A stretch of DNA of 64,000 bases from Chitinophaga sp. (GTDB lineage Bacteria > Bacteroidota > Bacteroidia > Chitinophagales > Chitinophagaceae). The stretch spans positions 558,001 through 622,000 of the forward strand of contig NZ_JAFAIX010000012.1 of assembly GCF_019236475.1 (NCBI RefSeq), written 5' to 3'. The notes beneath the pieces are model-generated. The model did no database searches, was not told the origin of the DNA, and was given only the letters and a program-made list of their open reading frames with translations. Both the position numbers and the translations under genes were made by a program. Numbering within the stretch: position 1 is the first letter of the stretch; each line of letters begins with the position of its first letter. Of this stretch, positions 1-7,666 are shown in pieces.

Positions 1-1
1 T

Positions 2-1030
2 GCAGACAGTAATATCATGCGGGTATTTGAGCATTATGAAATGGAGAATATCTGGAAGCACGATAGTATCTCCGGCAAGCTGCAATTCACGTCCATAGCG
101 CAGTTTATCAACGACGCACTGCCAGATGTCAAAGAGGGCAGAACGGTGCCGTTACGCTTGAACTATCCATATGATCTGGATTATACCATTGTTATCCACA
201 CCCCTGGCGAATGGCCGTTAAACATGGATCCGCTGGATATTGCCACCAATAGTTATCGGATGCAGTTTATCCCAGAAAAGAATGGCAATGAAATCCGCTT
301 ACACTATATATTGCAAACACTGAAAGACCATGTGCCTGTGGCCGAAATTCCGCAATACATAAAGGATTCCCGCAATTTCACTGATTATGCCAATATGAAT
401 TTTAAAGCGCGTTCCGATTCCCAACAGGACCCGGCCAACCAATCAAATTGGTTGACTATTTTCTTGGCATTTATATTCGCGGGGCTGGTTACGTTCCTTG
501 CTATAGCAGCTTATAAGAGGAGTTTTCCGAATGTGGAAGCGCAGGAACCGCCGATAGCTATTGGAGGTGGGCTCGCTATTCTGGCGATCGCCCTGGTATT
601 CTCTCCACTCACGGATATGACTATGATTATTCGTTCAGGCATTTTTCGTTATGATACCTGGGTGGATACACCGTTGAAAACCGCTGTCAGTAATGTTACG
701 GCCATTCAATTACTGATGGTGGCTGAGCTGTTTCTGAATATATTCTTCCTGGGATATTCCGTTTTGTTGGCGGTATTATTTTTTAACCGGAGAGACACGT
801 TTCCGTTAGCCCTCGCCACCTACTACATTTTAATGGCGTTGTATCTCTATGCCGATCACCACCTGGAAAAGGTATTATTCAAAGAAAAGGCGCTACCGGC
901 CTTATTCAGTGCGGATTCCATGTTATGGCCAATAGTAAAAATGGCTATATGGATACCGTATTTGAATATATCCGATCGCGCCAGAGCGACATTTATCATT
1001 CCATACCCGGCCAGCCGGGCATCCGATTAA
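2..1030 (+). CDS. C-terminal part of a transglutaminase-like/DUF2569 membrane protein (5'-truncated by window edge)
   Basis: The frame is already open at base 2, so the gene begins before the window; the ATG at 17 is probably internal. The first ~140 residues are hydrophilic, with a beta-rich look like the C-terminal (DUF3858-like) part of Bacteroidota DUF3857/transglutaminase proteins. A membrane segment follows (about 143-165 counted from the ATG at 17). The rest matches DUF2569: a GGGLAILAIALVFSPL segment, further membrane helices near 228-256 and 261-280, and a closing IWIPYLNISDRARATFIIPY segment typical of that family. It is probably a cell-envelope protein with a periplasmic transglutaminase-fold domain. 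The missing N-terminus prevents checking the Cys-His-Asp triad. Its stop codon overlaps the stop of the convergent Dabb gene. Confidence 0.7.
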   Translation, partial: ADSNIMRVFEHYEMENIWKHDSISGKLQFTSIAQFINDALPDVKEGRTVPLRLNYPYDLDYTIVIHTPGEWPLNMDPLDIATNSYRMQFIPEKNGNEIRLHYILQTLKDHVPVAEIPQYIKDSRNFTDYANMNFKARSDSQQDPANQSNWLTIFLAFIFAGLVTFLAIAAYKRSFPNVEAQEPPIAIGGGLAILAIALVFSPLTDMTMIIRSGIFRYDTWVDTPLKTAVSNVTAIQLLMVAELFLNIFFLGYSVLLAVLFFNRRDTFPLALATYYILMALYLYADHHLEKVLFKEKALPALFSADSMLWPIVKMAIWIPYLNISDRARATFIIPYPASRASD

Positions 1031-1347
1031 ATGGTTTCGGAGTCGAAGATGATGACCTTTTCCCAGAGGTGTTTGCAGGTATCCACGAAATTGAGATGCA
1101 CCGGGTGCGTCTGGTAAATATCGTGCATAGCTTCATCTTTGAAAACGCACAACAGGCAATAACTGTAGCTTTTATCGATCACCGGACGGTTGGTGGCCGC
1201 CGGTTTGCCTATATTGAAAACAGCAATTTCTTCAATCGCCGCCAAGCTACTAACACCTGCTTCAAAGCGTTTGATATCTTCTTGGCTAAGGTCCGGCTTC
1301 AGATAGAAATTGACTACGTGTACAAATTTTGGTTCGTTTGGCTTCAT
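1027..1347 (-). CDS. Dabb family (stress-responsive A/B barrel) protein
   Basis: A 106-residue protein with the layout of Dabb dimeric alpha/beta-barrel domains: an opening FVHVVNFYLKPDLS strand, a helix ending in a LAAIEEIAVFNIGKP segment, a central SYSYCLLCVFKDEAMHDIYQTHP segment and a closing LNFVDTCKHLWEKVIIFD stretch. Members of this fold are small cytosolic proteins, some enzymes and some of unknown role; nothing here fixes a substrate. The start has no close competitor. The stop (1027-1029) interlocks with the stop of the upstream plus-strand gene through a shared TTAA. Confidence 0.8.
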   Translation of the reverse strand: MKPNEPKFVHVVNFYLKPDLSQEDIKRFEAGVSSLAAIEEIAVFNIGKPAATNRPVIDKSYSYCLLCVFKDEAMHDIYQTHPVHLNFVDTCKHLWEKVIIFDSETI

Positions 1348-1383
1348 ATGTGGATCTTTTTGGCCAATAAAAATAAAAGATCC

Positions 1384-2580
1384 TTACTGGTCTTGCAAGA
1401 TGTATCTACGAACGGTAGACACATTTACGATATACACCAACACTAGAATCAGCACTGTACCGATGATAGTACCAATACCAGGCAGCGGATTCACCACCAT
1501 ATCATGTTTTGCCAACAGTCCTGCTGCGAAATATTGCAGGATGGTTACCAACACTAAAGACAATATGCCAATAATAAAGTAGAGCGGCACGAATTGTTTC
1601 AGGAGATACCGCTGCAATTGTCGGGGAGCTGTACCCAATGTAACGAGCAACTGGATTTCCTTTCTGCAAGAAGCAATCACCAACTGTATGAACATACTGA
1701 ACACCAGCAGCGCAAAGAGTAACAATATAAGTCCAAAGAAACCGATCACCGAAACGATGGTTTGTACGATCACCCTGGTTTTGCTGAACTTCAGTTTATC
1801 CTGGTTGGCCGTATAGCCGTTATCGTCTAGAAATTTCACCAGTGCGGGGTTAGAGGGGTCTGCTGTCTTAATAACGATCCTACTGGTAGCCGCCGTAGTA
1901 GTACCCGCATACTTTTCATTTGCCCAGTTCATAAAGGTGGCTGGTACAAGGAAAGAAGAGATACGATCCGAGAAGCCAACAATATGGCCTGTATAGGTTT
2001 CTGAGACTAGATTATTAGAGATCACCACCTGCAAAGGCAGCGCTTTCACTGTTTCCTGTGAGATCTGGGGGAGATTCTGGCTCAAAGAGAAACCGAAGTT
2101 ATACAGATTTAGGAAGTCGTTTGGCAGGATGATCGGAATAGTGCGGTCGCCGGGATTCCATTTCCAATCGTCTTCTTTCACATCAATAAAGCTATCTGGC
2201 ACTGCTTCGAAGAACATATCTGTTGCGAAATGTAGTTCTCCTGGGGCCTGTGCCACCACCTTAAACTGGCTGGAAGTGATTAACCCTACCGCCTGTACGA
2301 AAGGCTGTTTACGGACGTTTTCGATGTCTGTGGGCGAGAAAACGGATTTTTCCGGTTGTCCCATCATACTGTTGGTCACCTTTTTATTGATGACGAGGAA
2401 ATCCGCTGTTTCATTCTGATTTTTATCGCTGTAGAGTAACTGATTGAAGTCCGTATTCGCCTGTAGTGCGATAAGAATAAGCACCATGGCTATTCCCAGG
2501 CCAATGGAGGCCATGAAAAACCGGCCTTTGCCTACACCGGTACGGATTATTTTTCTTAAGAGAGCAAAAAACGATTGCAT
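1384..2580 (-). CDS. ABC transporter permease, FtsX/MacB-like
   Basis: 398 residues. One N-terminal membrane helix (about 20-40) is followed by a large extracytoplasmic domain (about 45-270). Three C-terminal helices follow (about 275-305, 330-355, 370-392), including the FALLVFSMFIQLVIASCRKEIQLLVTLG segment typical of FtsX-like permeases (cytoplasmic coupling after the second helix). This 1+3 topology is that of MacB/LolCE-type machines, which move envelope substrates by mechanotransmission rather than classic import. The ATPase gene lies 12 bp upstream on the same strand, so the two form an operon. The substrate is unknown; no periplasmic adaptor gene is adjacent. Confidence 0.85.
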   Translation of the reverse strand: MQSFFALLRKIIRTGVGKGRFFMASIGLGIAMVLILIALQANTDFNQLLYSDKNQNETADFLVINKKVTNSMMGQPEKSVFSPTDIENVRKQPFVQAVGLITSSQFKVVAQAPGELHFATDMFFEAVPDSFIDVKEDDWKWNPGDRTIPIILPNDFLNLYNFGFSLSQNLPQISQETVKALPLQVVISNNLVSETYTGHIVGFSDRISSFLVPATFMNWANEKYAGTTTAATSRIVIKTADPSNPALVKFLDDNGYTANQDKLKFSKTRVIVQTIVSVIGFFGLILLLFALLVFSMFIQLVIASCRKEIQLLVTLGTAPRQLQRYLLKQFVPLYFIIGILSLVLVTILQYFAAGLLAKHDMVVNPLPGIGTIIGTVLILVLVYIVNVSTVRRYILQDQ

Positions 2581-2592
2581 GAAAAAGTCGCA

Positions 2593-3243
2593 TTAAAGCT
2601 GGTACAGCACATCATAATCGAAATGCTGATCGTGATCCAGGTCTGTTAAAATAAATCCGGCGTTGCGGGTTTTACATTCCTCTGCGATGAGCGCAGCAGC
2701 CCTGCTGGTATTATCTTCATCCAGGTGGCTGAAAGGTTCGTCCATGAACAGCCATTCAAAAGGCTGCACGAGGGCTCTTATAATGGCAATACGCTGACGT
2801 TCGCCATAGGACAGCGTTTTGCTGCTTTGGTTCAGTACATGGGTCACATTCAACCTAGCCGCCATTTCCTGGACTTTCTCCACCGTGCAATATGGTTGTG
2901 AGTTCATCACTCTTTTCAATTCAATATTTTCCAGGGCGGTCAGTTGTTCAAACAGGCGCAGGTCCTGGAAAATCACGCTGATTTTCTGTTGGCGCAGGGA
3001 AGCGGTTTCGTTGCGATTGTAGCCAGACCAGGGTTTCCCATCAATGAGTACACTCCCAGTATAATCGTATCGGATATGATAGAGGTAGTGTACCAATGTG
3101 GTTTTACCTGTACCAGACGGCGCTTTGATCTTTACAAAGCTGCCGGGGTTAAATTGAATATTTTCATTCCAGATACCGGATTTTCGCTGGAGGATCTTAT
3201 CCTTCAGCGGAACCGGGAGGAGATGATCGAGCTGAATTTGCAT
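2593..3243 (-). CDS. ABC transporter ATP-binding protein (partner of the FtsX-like permease)
   Basis: 216 residues, the length of a single LolD/MacB-type nucleotide-binding domain. Walker A is PSGTGKTT (residues 42-49), Q-loop FQD near 92, ABC signature LSYGERQ (144-150), Walker B WLFMDEP (164-170) and a switch histidine in LTDLDHD (about 204). The N-terminal strand is divergent and short. It is the first gene of a two-gene operon with the permease. Function is inferred from pairing: energising an envelope-directed export or extraction step. Confidence 0.9.
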   Translation of the reverse strand: MQIQLDHLLPVPLKDKILQRKSGIWNENIQFNPGSFVKIKAPSGTGKTTLVHYLYHIRYDYTGSVLIDGKPWSGYNRNETASLRQQKISVIFQDLRLFEQLTALENIELKRVMNSQPYCTVEKVQEMAARLNVTHVLNQSSKTLSYGERQRIAIIRALVQPFEWLFMDEPFSHLDEDNTSRAAALIAEECKTRNAGFILTDLDHDQHFDYDVLYQL

Positions 3244-3277
3244 GTAGCTAAGATAAGGTTTTCGTAACGCCTATAAA

Positions 3278-3309
3278 AGATAAACGCCGCTAGGTAGCGG
3301 CGTTTATCT
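3278..3309 (-). terminator. Rho-independent terminator of the DUF4836 gene
   Basis: A perfect 14-bp inverted repeat (AGATAAACGCCGCT with a 4-nt loop) lies 27 bp beyond the stop of the minus-strand DUF4836 gene and is followed, on the minus strand, by TTTTATAGG. It separates that transcript from the downstream ABC genes. Confidence 0.8.
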
Positions 3310-3336
3310 AAATATTTGAAAGAAACAGGGAACGAC

Positions 3337-5136
3337 TTATCTAATCGTCGCTGAATCAGCAGGGATTGCGTTGTAGAGGGCATCTTCAGCAGCTTTATCA
3401 GCAGCTTCTTGTTTAGCTCTCTGTGCTTTTTTGGCTTGTGCCAGTTTAGCTGCTTCTGTACCAAATTCCGCCAGTTGAACAAGGCTGTTCTTATCCTGGT
3501 CTTTGAAGTTCAGTACGATTTCGCCGGTTTGTACATCGCCGCTCACTTTCTTAGCAGAGAAAGTTACGTCTTTGAACAGGTTCTGTGCTTTGATCAGCAG
3601 AGGTCTGTCGTCTTCGTCCGCTTTATCCGTAGGAATGGTTTTAGCCATTTTAGCCAGGTCTACATAACCAGCCAGCATATTTCCTTTTGCTTTACCAGCA
3701 ACGCCTTCAGGCAGTTTGATTTGACCTTTACCAGCCAGGTATTGTTCCAGCAGCACGGAGTCGGAGCCCAGGGTAACGGATTTCTCCGTGAGAGACATTG
3801 CAGGGAAGGAAGCTGCCAGTTCAGGAACAGCCAGTACATATTTATCGCCTTGTTTAACCAGGGTACCGGCAAACAGTGGAGAGCTCATTACTTTATTGAA
3901 AGCATCTTTGTTAGCTACTTTCATGTTGAAGATCCATTTAGCATTTGGCTTTTCGATGGTATCTCCTTCGAAGTAAGGGTTAGGTTTTCTTTCGATTTGG
4001 AAATCGGAAGCAACGTACACCAACTGGCCGTCGAAAGCGTTCAGCAGATCGTCCATAGTGAGGCCGGAGCGTTGGGACAGCATCATGTTTACCAGACCGT
4101 CGGTACCAGTAGATTTGATGATTTCACCTACCATGTGGAAATCGAAAGCATAGGAAACAAAGCCAGTGACATTATCACTTGGGTATTTTTCCAGCATGCT
4201 CATATCAATTTCTTTGGTGCCATATTTTTTGAAGATGGCCAGCATTTCTTTACCCATGTAGCTGTTGGTATTCACCAGGATCTTGCCTTTTTCGAAATTG
4301 GCAGTAGCGGTGCAGAAAGAGCCTTCCATCAGTTTTTTGAAGTTGCCAGGAAGTGCAGTGGTACCATTCATACCGCTGTTTAAAACAGCTTGGGTATTGA
4401 AGAAGAAGCCCATATCAGCGCTTTCTTTCAGGAGTTTTTTGAATGGCTCCAGGGTACCAGCAGTTTCGCTCTCTTTCATGTGATAGAGGTGATCAGCGGT
4501 AGAAACCAGTGCAGCGGCCGATTCCGGCATATCAGTAGTTACAGCAGCAACTGGGCTTACAACAGCAGCAGCGGCTGCAGCGGTATCCACATTGTTGTCT
4601 TCGTCTGCTGGTTTATCCAAACCAGGGAGGTCATTGAGTCTGTTGGTATTCAGATTTCTCAGATAGATAACAGACTTATTGTTCCAGGTGAAGACACCAC
4701 GACTATCAGCGTCGTAGGTATATTTGAAGTCCTTACCTGTTTTCAGGTCGTAACTTTTCAGGTTTGCTTTCAGGAAAGCTTCGAATTTCGCAGCATCTTG
4801 GAGGGAGCCGGTAGCTTCGATATAGGCGTTTTTGTCGTCTCCGAAAACTACGCTTACGAAGAAGTTGCTGGTCATATCGATGCCAGAGTTTTTGGCATCT
4901 TTCCAGGCTTTCGCCATATTATCAGCAGTATCTTTGGATTGTGCAGCCTCGATTAGCTTATCCATGGTCATGCCATTGGTAATCAGTTTCTGGCTAATTT
5001 GCTTGGCATTCAGTTCCAGTACCAATCCAGCTTCTTTGGGGATGTATTTGCTCTCCTCAGGAACTTTTGAACAGGCAGACAACATTACCGCGGCGATACC
5101 AGCGGTTAACAACAATTTGGAAATCGTCCTTTTCAT
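3337..5136 (-). CDS. DUF4836 family lipoprotein
   Basis: 599 residues from the chosen ATG at 5136. This start gives a clean lipoprotein signal, MKRTISKLLL then a hydrophobic run and lipobox LSAC with Cys22; the longer frame adds 11 unlikely residues. The mature part begins with YIPKEAGLVLELNAKQISQK, the usual opening of DUF4836, and the family length is about right. An alanine/valine/threonine-rich linker sits near residues 190-215. The C-terminal ~40 residues are Lys/Ala-rich (AKLAQAKKAQRAKQEAADKAAED), predicted helical. Family function is unknown; it is expected at the outer or inner membrane facing the periplasm. It looks monocistronic, with its own terminator. Confidence 0.85.
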   Translation of the reverse strand: MKRTISKLLLTAGIAAVMLSACSKVPEESKYIPKEAGLVLELNAKQISQKLITNGMTMDKLIEAAQSKDTADNMAKAWKDAKNSGIDMTSNFFVSVVFGDDKNAYIEATGSLQDAAKFEAFLKANLKSYDLKTGKDFKYTYDADSRGVFTWNNKSVIYLRNLNTNRLNDLPGLDKPADEDNNVDTAAAAAAVVSPVAAVTTDMPESAAALVSTADHLYHMKESETAGTLEPFKKLLKESADMGFFFNTQAVLNSGMNGTTALPGNFKKLMEGSFCTATANFEKGKILVNTNSYMGKEMLAIFKKYGTKEIDMSMLEKYPSDNVTGFVSYAFDFHMVGEIIKSTGTDGLVNMMLSQRSGLTMDDLLNAFDGQLVYVASDFQIERKPNPYFEGDTIEKPNAKWIFNMKVANKDAFNKVMSSPLFAGTLVKQGDKYVLAVPELAASFPAMSLTEKSVTLGSDSVLLEQYLAGKGQIKLPEGVAGKAKGNMLAGYVDLAKMAKTIPTDKADEDDRPLLIKAQNLFKDVTFSAKKVSGDVQTGEIVLNFKDQDKNSLVQLAEFGTEAAKLAQAKKAQRAKQEAADKAAEDALYNAIPADSATIR

Positions 5137-5275
5137 AAAATGATTAAAATATATAAAATAATAATACACAGGCTAGAACCAGGATGTAAAGCGGAAAAGC
5201 GGTTAGGTTTTTCTGGCGGCACAAATCTTCTGGGACTACTAACTTTATTCCCACTATCGTGGTATTTCGTGGCTT

Positions 5276-5295
5276 CAAAAGTACGTATATTTTTG
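5276..5295. promoter_or_regulatory. Overlapping divergent -7 boxes between DUF4836 and yciI-like genes (weak)
   Basis: Minus-strand TACTTTTG (5276-5283) and plus-strand TATTTTTG (5288-5295) both match the Bacteroidota -7 consensus TAnnTTTG. A second plus-strand box, TACCTTTG, is at 5356-5363, 43 bp before the yciI-like ATG and so the better candidate for that gene. No convincing -33 TTG partner was found for any of them. Confidence 0.35.
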
Positions 5296-5406
5296 TAGCA
5301 TATATGTCTAATTTTTCCCTGTCGCCAACAATAATTTCTTTACCGATATAGTTAATACCTTTGTTACAGCTATGAAAATTATCATTAAAACCATTGAAAA
5401 ACCGTT

Positions 5407-5685
5407 ATGTTTTTAATCTTACTTCAATACATCCGTCCTGTAGCGGCTGTTGAGCACTTCATGGAGGCGCATAATGCGTTCCTTCAAAAGCACTATGAGT
5501 CAGGGAAATTCATCCTTTCCGGCAGACGAAAGCCTAAGTCAGGAGCACTGATACTATGTAAGGCATCCAGCCGAAAAGAGGTAGAAGAGATCATGAAAGA
5601 GGATCCGTTGGAAAAGTTCCAGCTTGCGCTTGTTGAGATCATTGAGTTTGAGCCAACGACCTATGCGGCTATCCAGGAAAAATAG
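5407..5685 (+). CDS. YciI-like domain protein
   Basis: 92 residues, matching the YciI-like alpha/beta barrel: an N-terminal strand followed by RPVAAVEHFMEAHNAFLQKHYESGKF (His18/His24-type region), then GKFILSGRRKPKSGALILCKASS, an EVEEIMKEDPL helix and a final FEPTTYAA strand. The conserved His and Asp (ED of MKEDPL) of the family are present. Members are small cytosolic enzymes or enzyme-like proteins of mostly unknown substrate. It is monocistronic and divergent from the DUF4836 gene. Confidence 0.85.
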   Translation: MFLILLQYIRPVAAVEHFMEAHNAFLQKHYESGKFILSGRRKPKSGALILCKASSRKEVEEIMKEDPLEKFQLALVEIIEFEPTTYAAIQEK

Positions 5686-5751
5686 ACTGAACTTATCCAG
5701 ATATGTCATCTGTTCGGCCAACTTTCCAGTTTTTCTTCCCTGATCTGATTG

Positions 5752-6768
5752 CTACTGCATAAAGTAAATGACTTTAGTGAGCCATTTGCTAGTGTCCTTT
5801 TCATTGCCCTGGTAGGTTACGTACATTTCAATCATGGGCGGTATTATCTTCTTTCCCTTTGCAACGGCGAACGCATGTAATGCTACATGGGCATTGGCGA
5901 TTTTATTATAAGGGCCGTAATAGTCCACATAAAACGCTTTGGCAGCCGGTAGTTTTATTATTTCTATACCATTTCTGAGTGCACTACCTTCCGGTACCGG
6001 AACGGCAGCGGCCATGTCTGTCTGGTGTTTGACGGTATCCCATGTGTAGTAAAGTCCGCAGGGAACGCCTGGCTGCAATTTAGCGGCCTGAGCCGCTGCG
6101 TATATTTCTTGGAGATTTGTTTGGTAGAAAGACGTGATGCTCTTTTGCGGAATAGTTTTTCGGATAGCGGCGAAGGTGGTAGCCGGATAGTTCATTTCTT
6201 TCACTGTTTCGTTCACCCCACTGGGCGTACCAGGGCCCTTTTTATCGGCCTCAGCCATACTCTTCAGGTTTAGCAGGCCTTTTTGGTAGTCCTCTTCGAT
6301 GGCGCCTTTCATTAACCAACTCATTAGGTTTTGGGGGCGGTTGTAATGGGCATCGAAGCCCCATACCACCTTGGTTTTTTCCGCAGCTTCTGAAAGATTG
6401 AAGTAGACATCCGCTTCAGAGCGGAAAGGCTTCATGAAGATTAGTTTTTGCTGAATGAGCTTATATGGTTGAAGGGAGAGATGTTGGAGCTGTCCCTCCC
6501 CTATTTTTTTCCCTTTCCAGGCGTAAACAGCGCCCACTGTACCATCTTCGCCTGTGATGGTATAAGTGGTAGTGGAATCCATTTGTTTCCAGGTATTCCA
6601 CTGGCTGAACCGTTCGAATTTGACAATATCATTCCATACAATGCTGGAGGGAGCATTGATTTCTATGGTAGCTTCCACATGCATCCGGGTTGGAGCGATG
6701 AAAACCAGTACAAGGAACAAAAAAAACAGTATTCCTATAATCCAGGCGAGTACTTTCAAAGCTTTCAT
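5752..6768 (-). CDS. SRPBCC plus GyrI-like domain protein, membrane-anchored
   Basis: 338 residues. An N-terminal membrane helix (about 5-25) is followed by an SRPBCC/polyketide-cyclase-like domain (about 30-170; EATIEINAPSSIVWNDIVKFERFSQWN is the usual start of that fold). After a Gly/Pro linker comes a GyrI-like/effector-binding domain (about 185-338; FAAIRKTIPQKSI ... LPAAKAFYVDYYGPYNKI ... EMYVTYQG). Both domains bind small hydrophobic ligands in other proteins. The combination is known in Bacteroidota without an assigned function. It is the downstream neighbour of msrB on the same strand, 81 bp apart. Confidence 0.85.
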   Translation of the reverse strand: MKALKVLAWIIGILFFLFLVLVFIAPTRMHVEATIEINAPSSIVWNDIVKFERFSQWNTWKQMDSTTTYTITGEDGTVGAVYAWKGKKIGEGQLQHLSLQPYKLIQQKLIFMKPFRSEADVYFNLSEAAEKTKVVWGFDAHYNRPQNLMSWLMKGAIEEDYQKGLLNLKSMAEADKKGPGTPSGVNETVKEMNYPATTFAAIRKTIPQKSITSFYQTNLQEIYAAAQAAKLQPGVPCGLYYTWDTVKHQTDMAAAVPVPEGSALRNGIEIIKLPAAKAFYVDYYGPYNKIANAHVALHAFAVAKGKKIIPPMIEMYVTYQGNEKDTSKWLTKVIYFMQ

Positions 6769-6849
6769 AACTGCAAGGGGTTGATTACTATAAATATAGT
6801 ATTTTTTATCTAGTCACCCTACAGCGTGGTTGGCATAGCGTTAGAAAGG

Positions 6850-7422
6850 TTAGTGCTTGTCTGGCCCGTGTTTCTCTTTATAATTTTGATCGGCTTCCTT
6901 CGCTTTTTCAAAATCGAGAATCACCGAGTTGATACAATAGCGCAGGCCTGTTGGCGGTGGGCCATCATCAAAAACGTGTCCGAGGTGGGCTTTACAACGA
7001 CCGCAGAGTACTTCTGTACGGTGCATTCCGTGTGTATTGTCCGGCTGATAGATGACACTTGTTTTGCTGATCGGTTGGAAGAAACTAGGCCATCCGCAAC
7101 TGCTTTCAAATTTGGCATCTGAAACAAACAGTGGGTTACCGCAAGCAGCGCAATAATAGGTTCCTTTTTCTTTACTGTTCCAGTATTTTCCTGTAAATGC
7201 CCATTCAGTACCTTTTTCCCGCGCAATATTGTACACATCCTGCGGTAAAATTTTCTTCCATTCCTCGTCTGTCAGGTTAACTTTCCCGCTATCTGTGCGG
7301 GAATAAACAGCTGACTTTTTTTTTCCGTCTTCCATTGAGTTCTTTTTTGCGCCGTTTTGTGAGTAACTACAGTTGGTCACCGTTAATGAGATTATCAAAA
7401 ATATCAGATTTCGCAGCTTCAT
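6850..7422 (-). CDS. msrB: Peptide-methionine (R)-S-oxide reductase, exported
   Basis: 190 residues. Reduces methionine-R-sulfoxide in proteins. The MsrB domain shows the zinc site Cys91/Cys94 (CAAC) and Cys140/Cys143 (CGRC), SCGWPSF near 108-114, and the catalytic cysteine Cys163 in RYCINS; Cys109 could be the resolving cysteine. An N-terminal hydrophobic stretch (about 5-20, ending VTNCSYSQ) indicates export; the weak lipobox leaves open whether it is a lipoprotein. A periplasmic MsrB would repair envelope proteins. The thiol donor is not evident, though a TlpA-like reductase is encoded at 28.7 kb. Confidence 0.93.
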   Translation of the reverse strand: MKLRNLIFLIISLTVTNCSYSQNGAKKNSMEDGKKKSAVYSRTDSGKVNLTDEEWKKILPQDVYNIAREKGTEWAFTGKYWNSKEKGTYYCAACGNPLFVSDAKFESSCGWPSFFQPISKTSVIYQPDNTHGMHRTEVLCGRCKAHLGHVFDDGPPPTGLRYCINSVILDFEKAKEADQNYKEKHGPDKH

Positions 7423-7666
7423 AACTGTCTCATTGATGTATTAACGACTGATTAACACTAAAGTTGATAGTTTTTGGATCTATTGGCCAATCCTAATATT
7501 AAATTTCCTCGTATAAAATTACGTATGAACCGTGGGAATGGATTGTTAAAACCTGCAAATCAGCCGCATATTTCACAAAAAGTACCCCTCCTTCTATAAA
7601 ATACGCTGATAATCACCTATGAGCAACTGGTTATAAATTGTTAACTTAGCGGCAAAAGGCTAGTAA

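Noticed and set aside
3409..4383. 324-codon plus-strand ORF
   Set aside because: Lies wholly antisense to the DUF4836 gene, has no family likeness and no promoter; a product of codon bias in the real gene.
6786..6801. TACTATAAATATAGTA palindrome between msrB and the SRPBCC gene
   Set aside because: A/T-only with a loop of two to four bases; the T-run is on the strand with no gene, so not a convincing terminator.
7482..7491. ATTGGCCAAT palindrome upstream of msrB
   Set aside because: Ten bp and no promoter element nearby; chance occurrence cannot be excluded.
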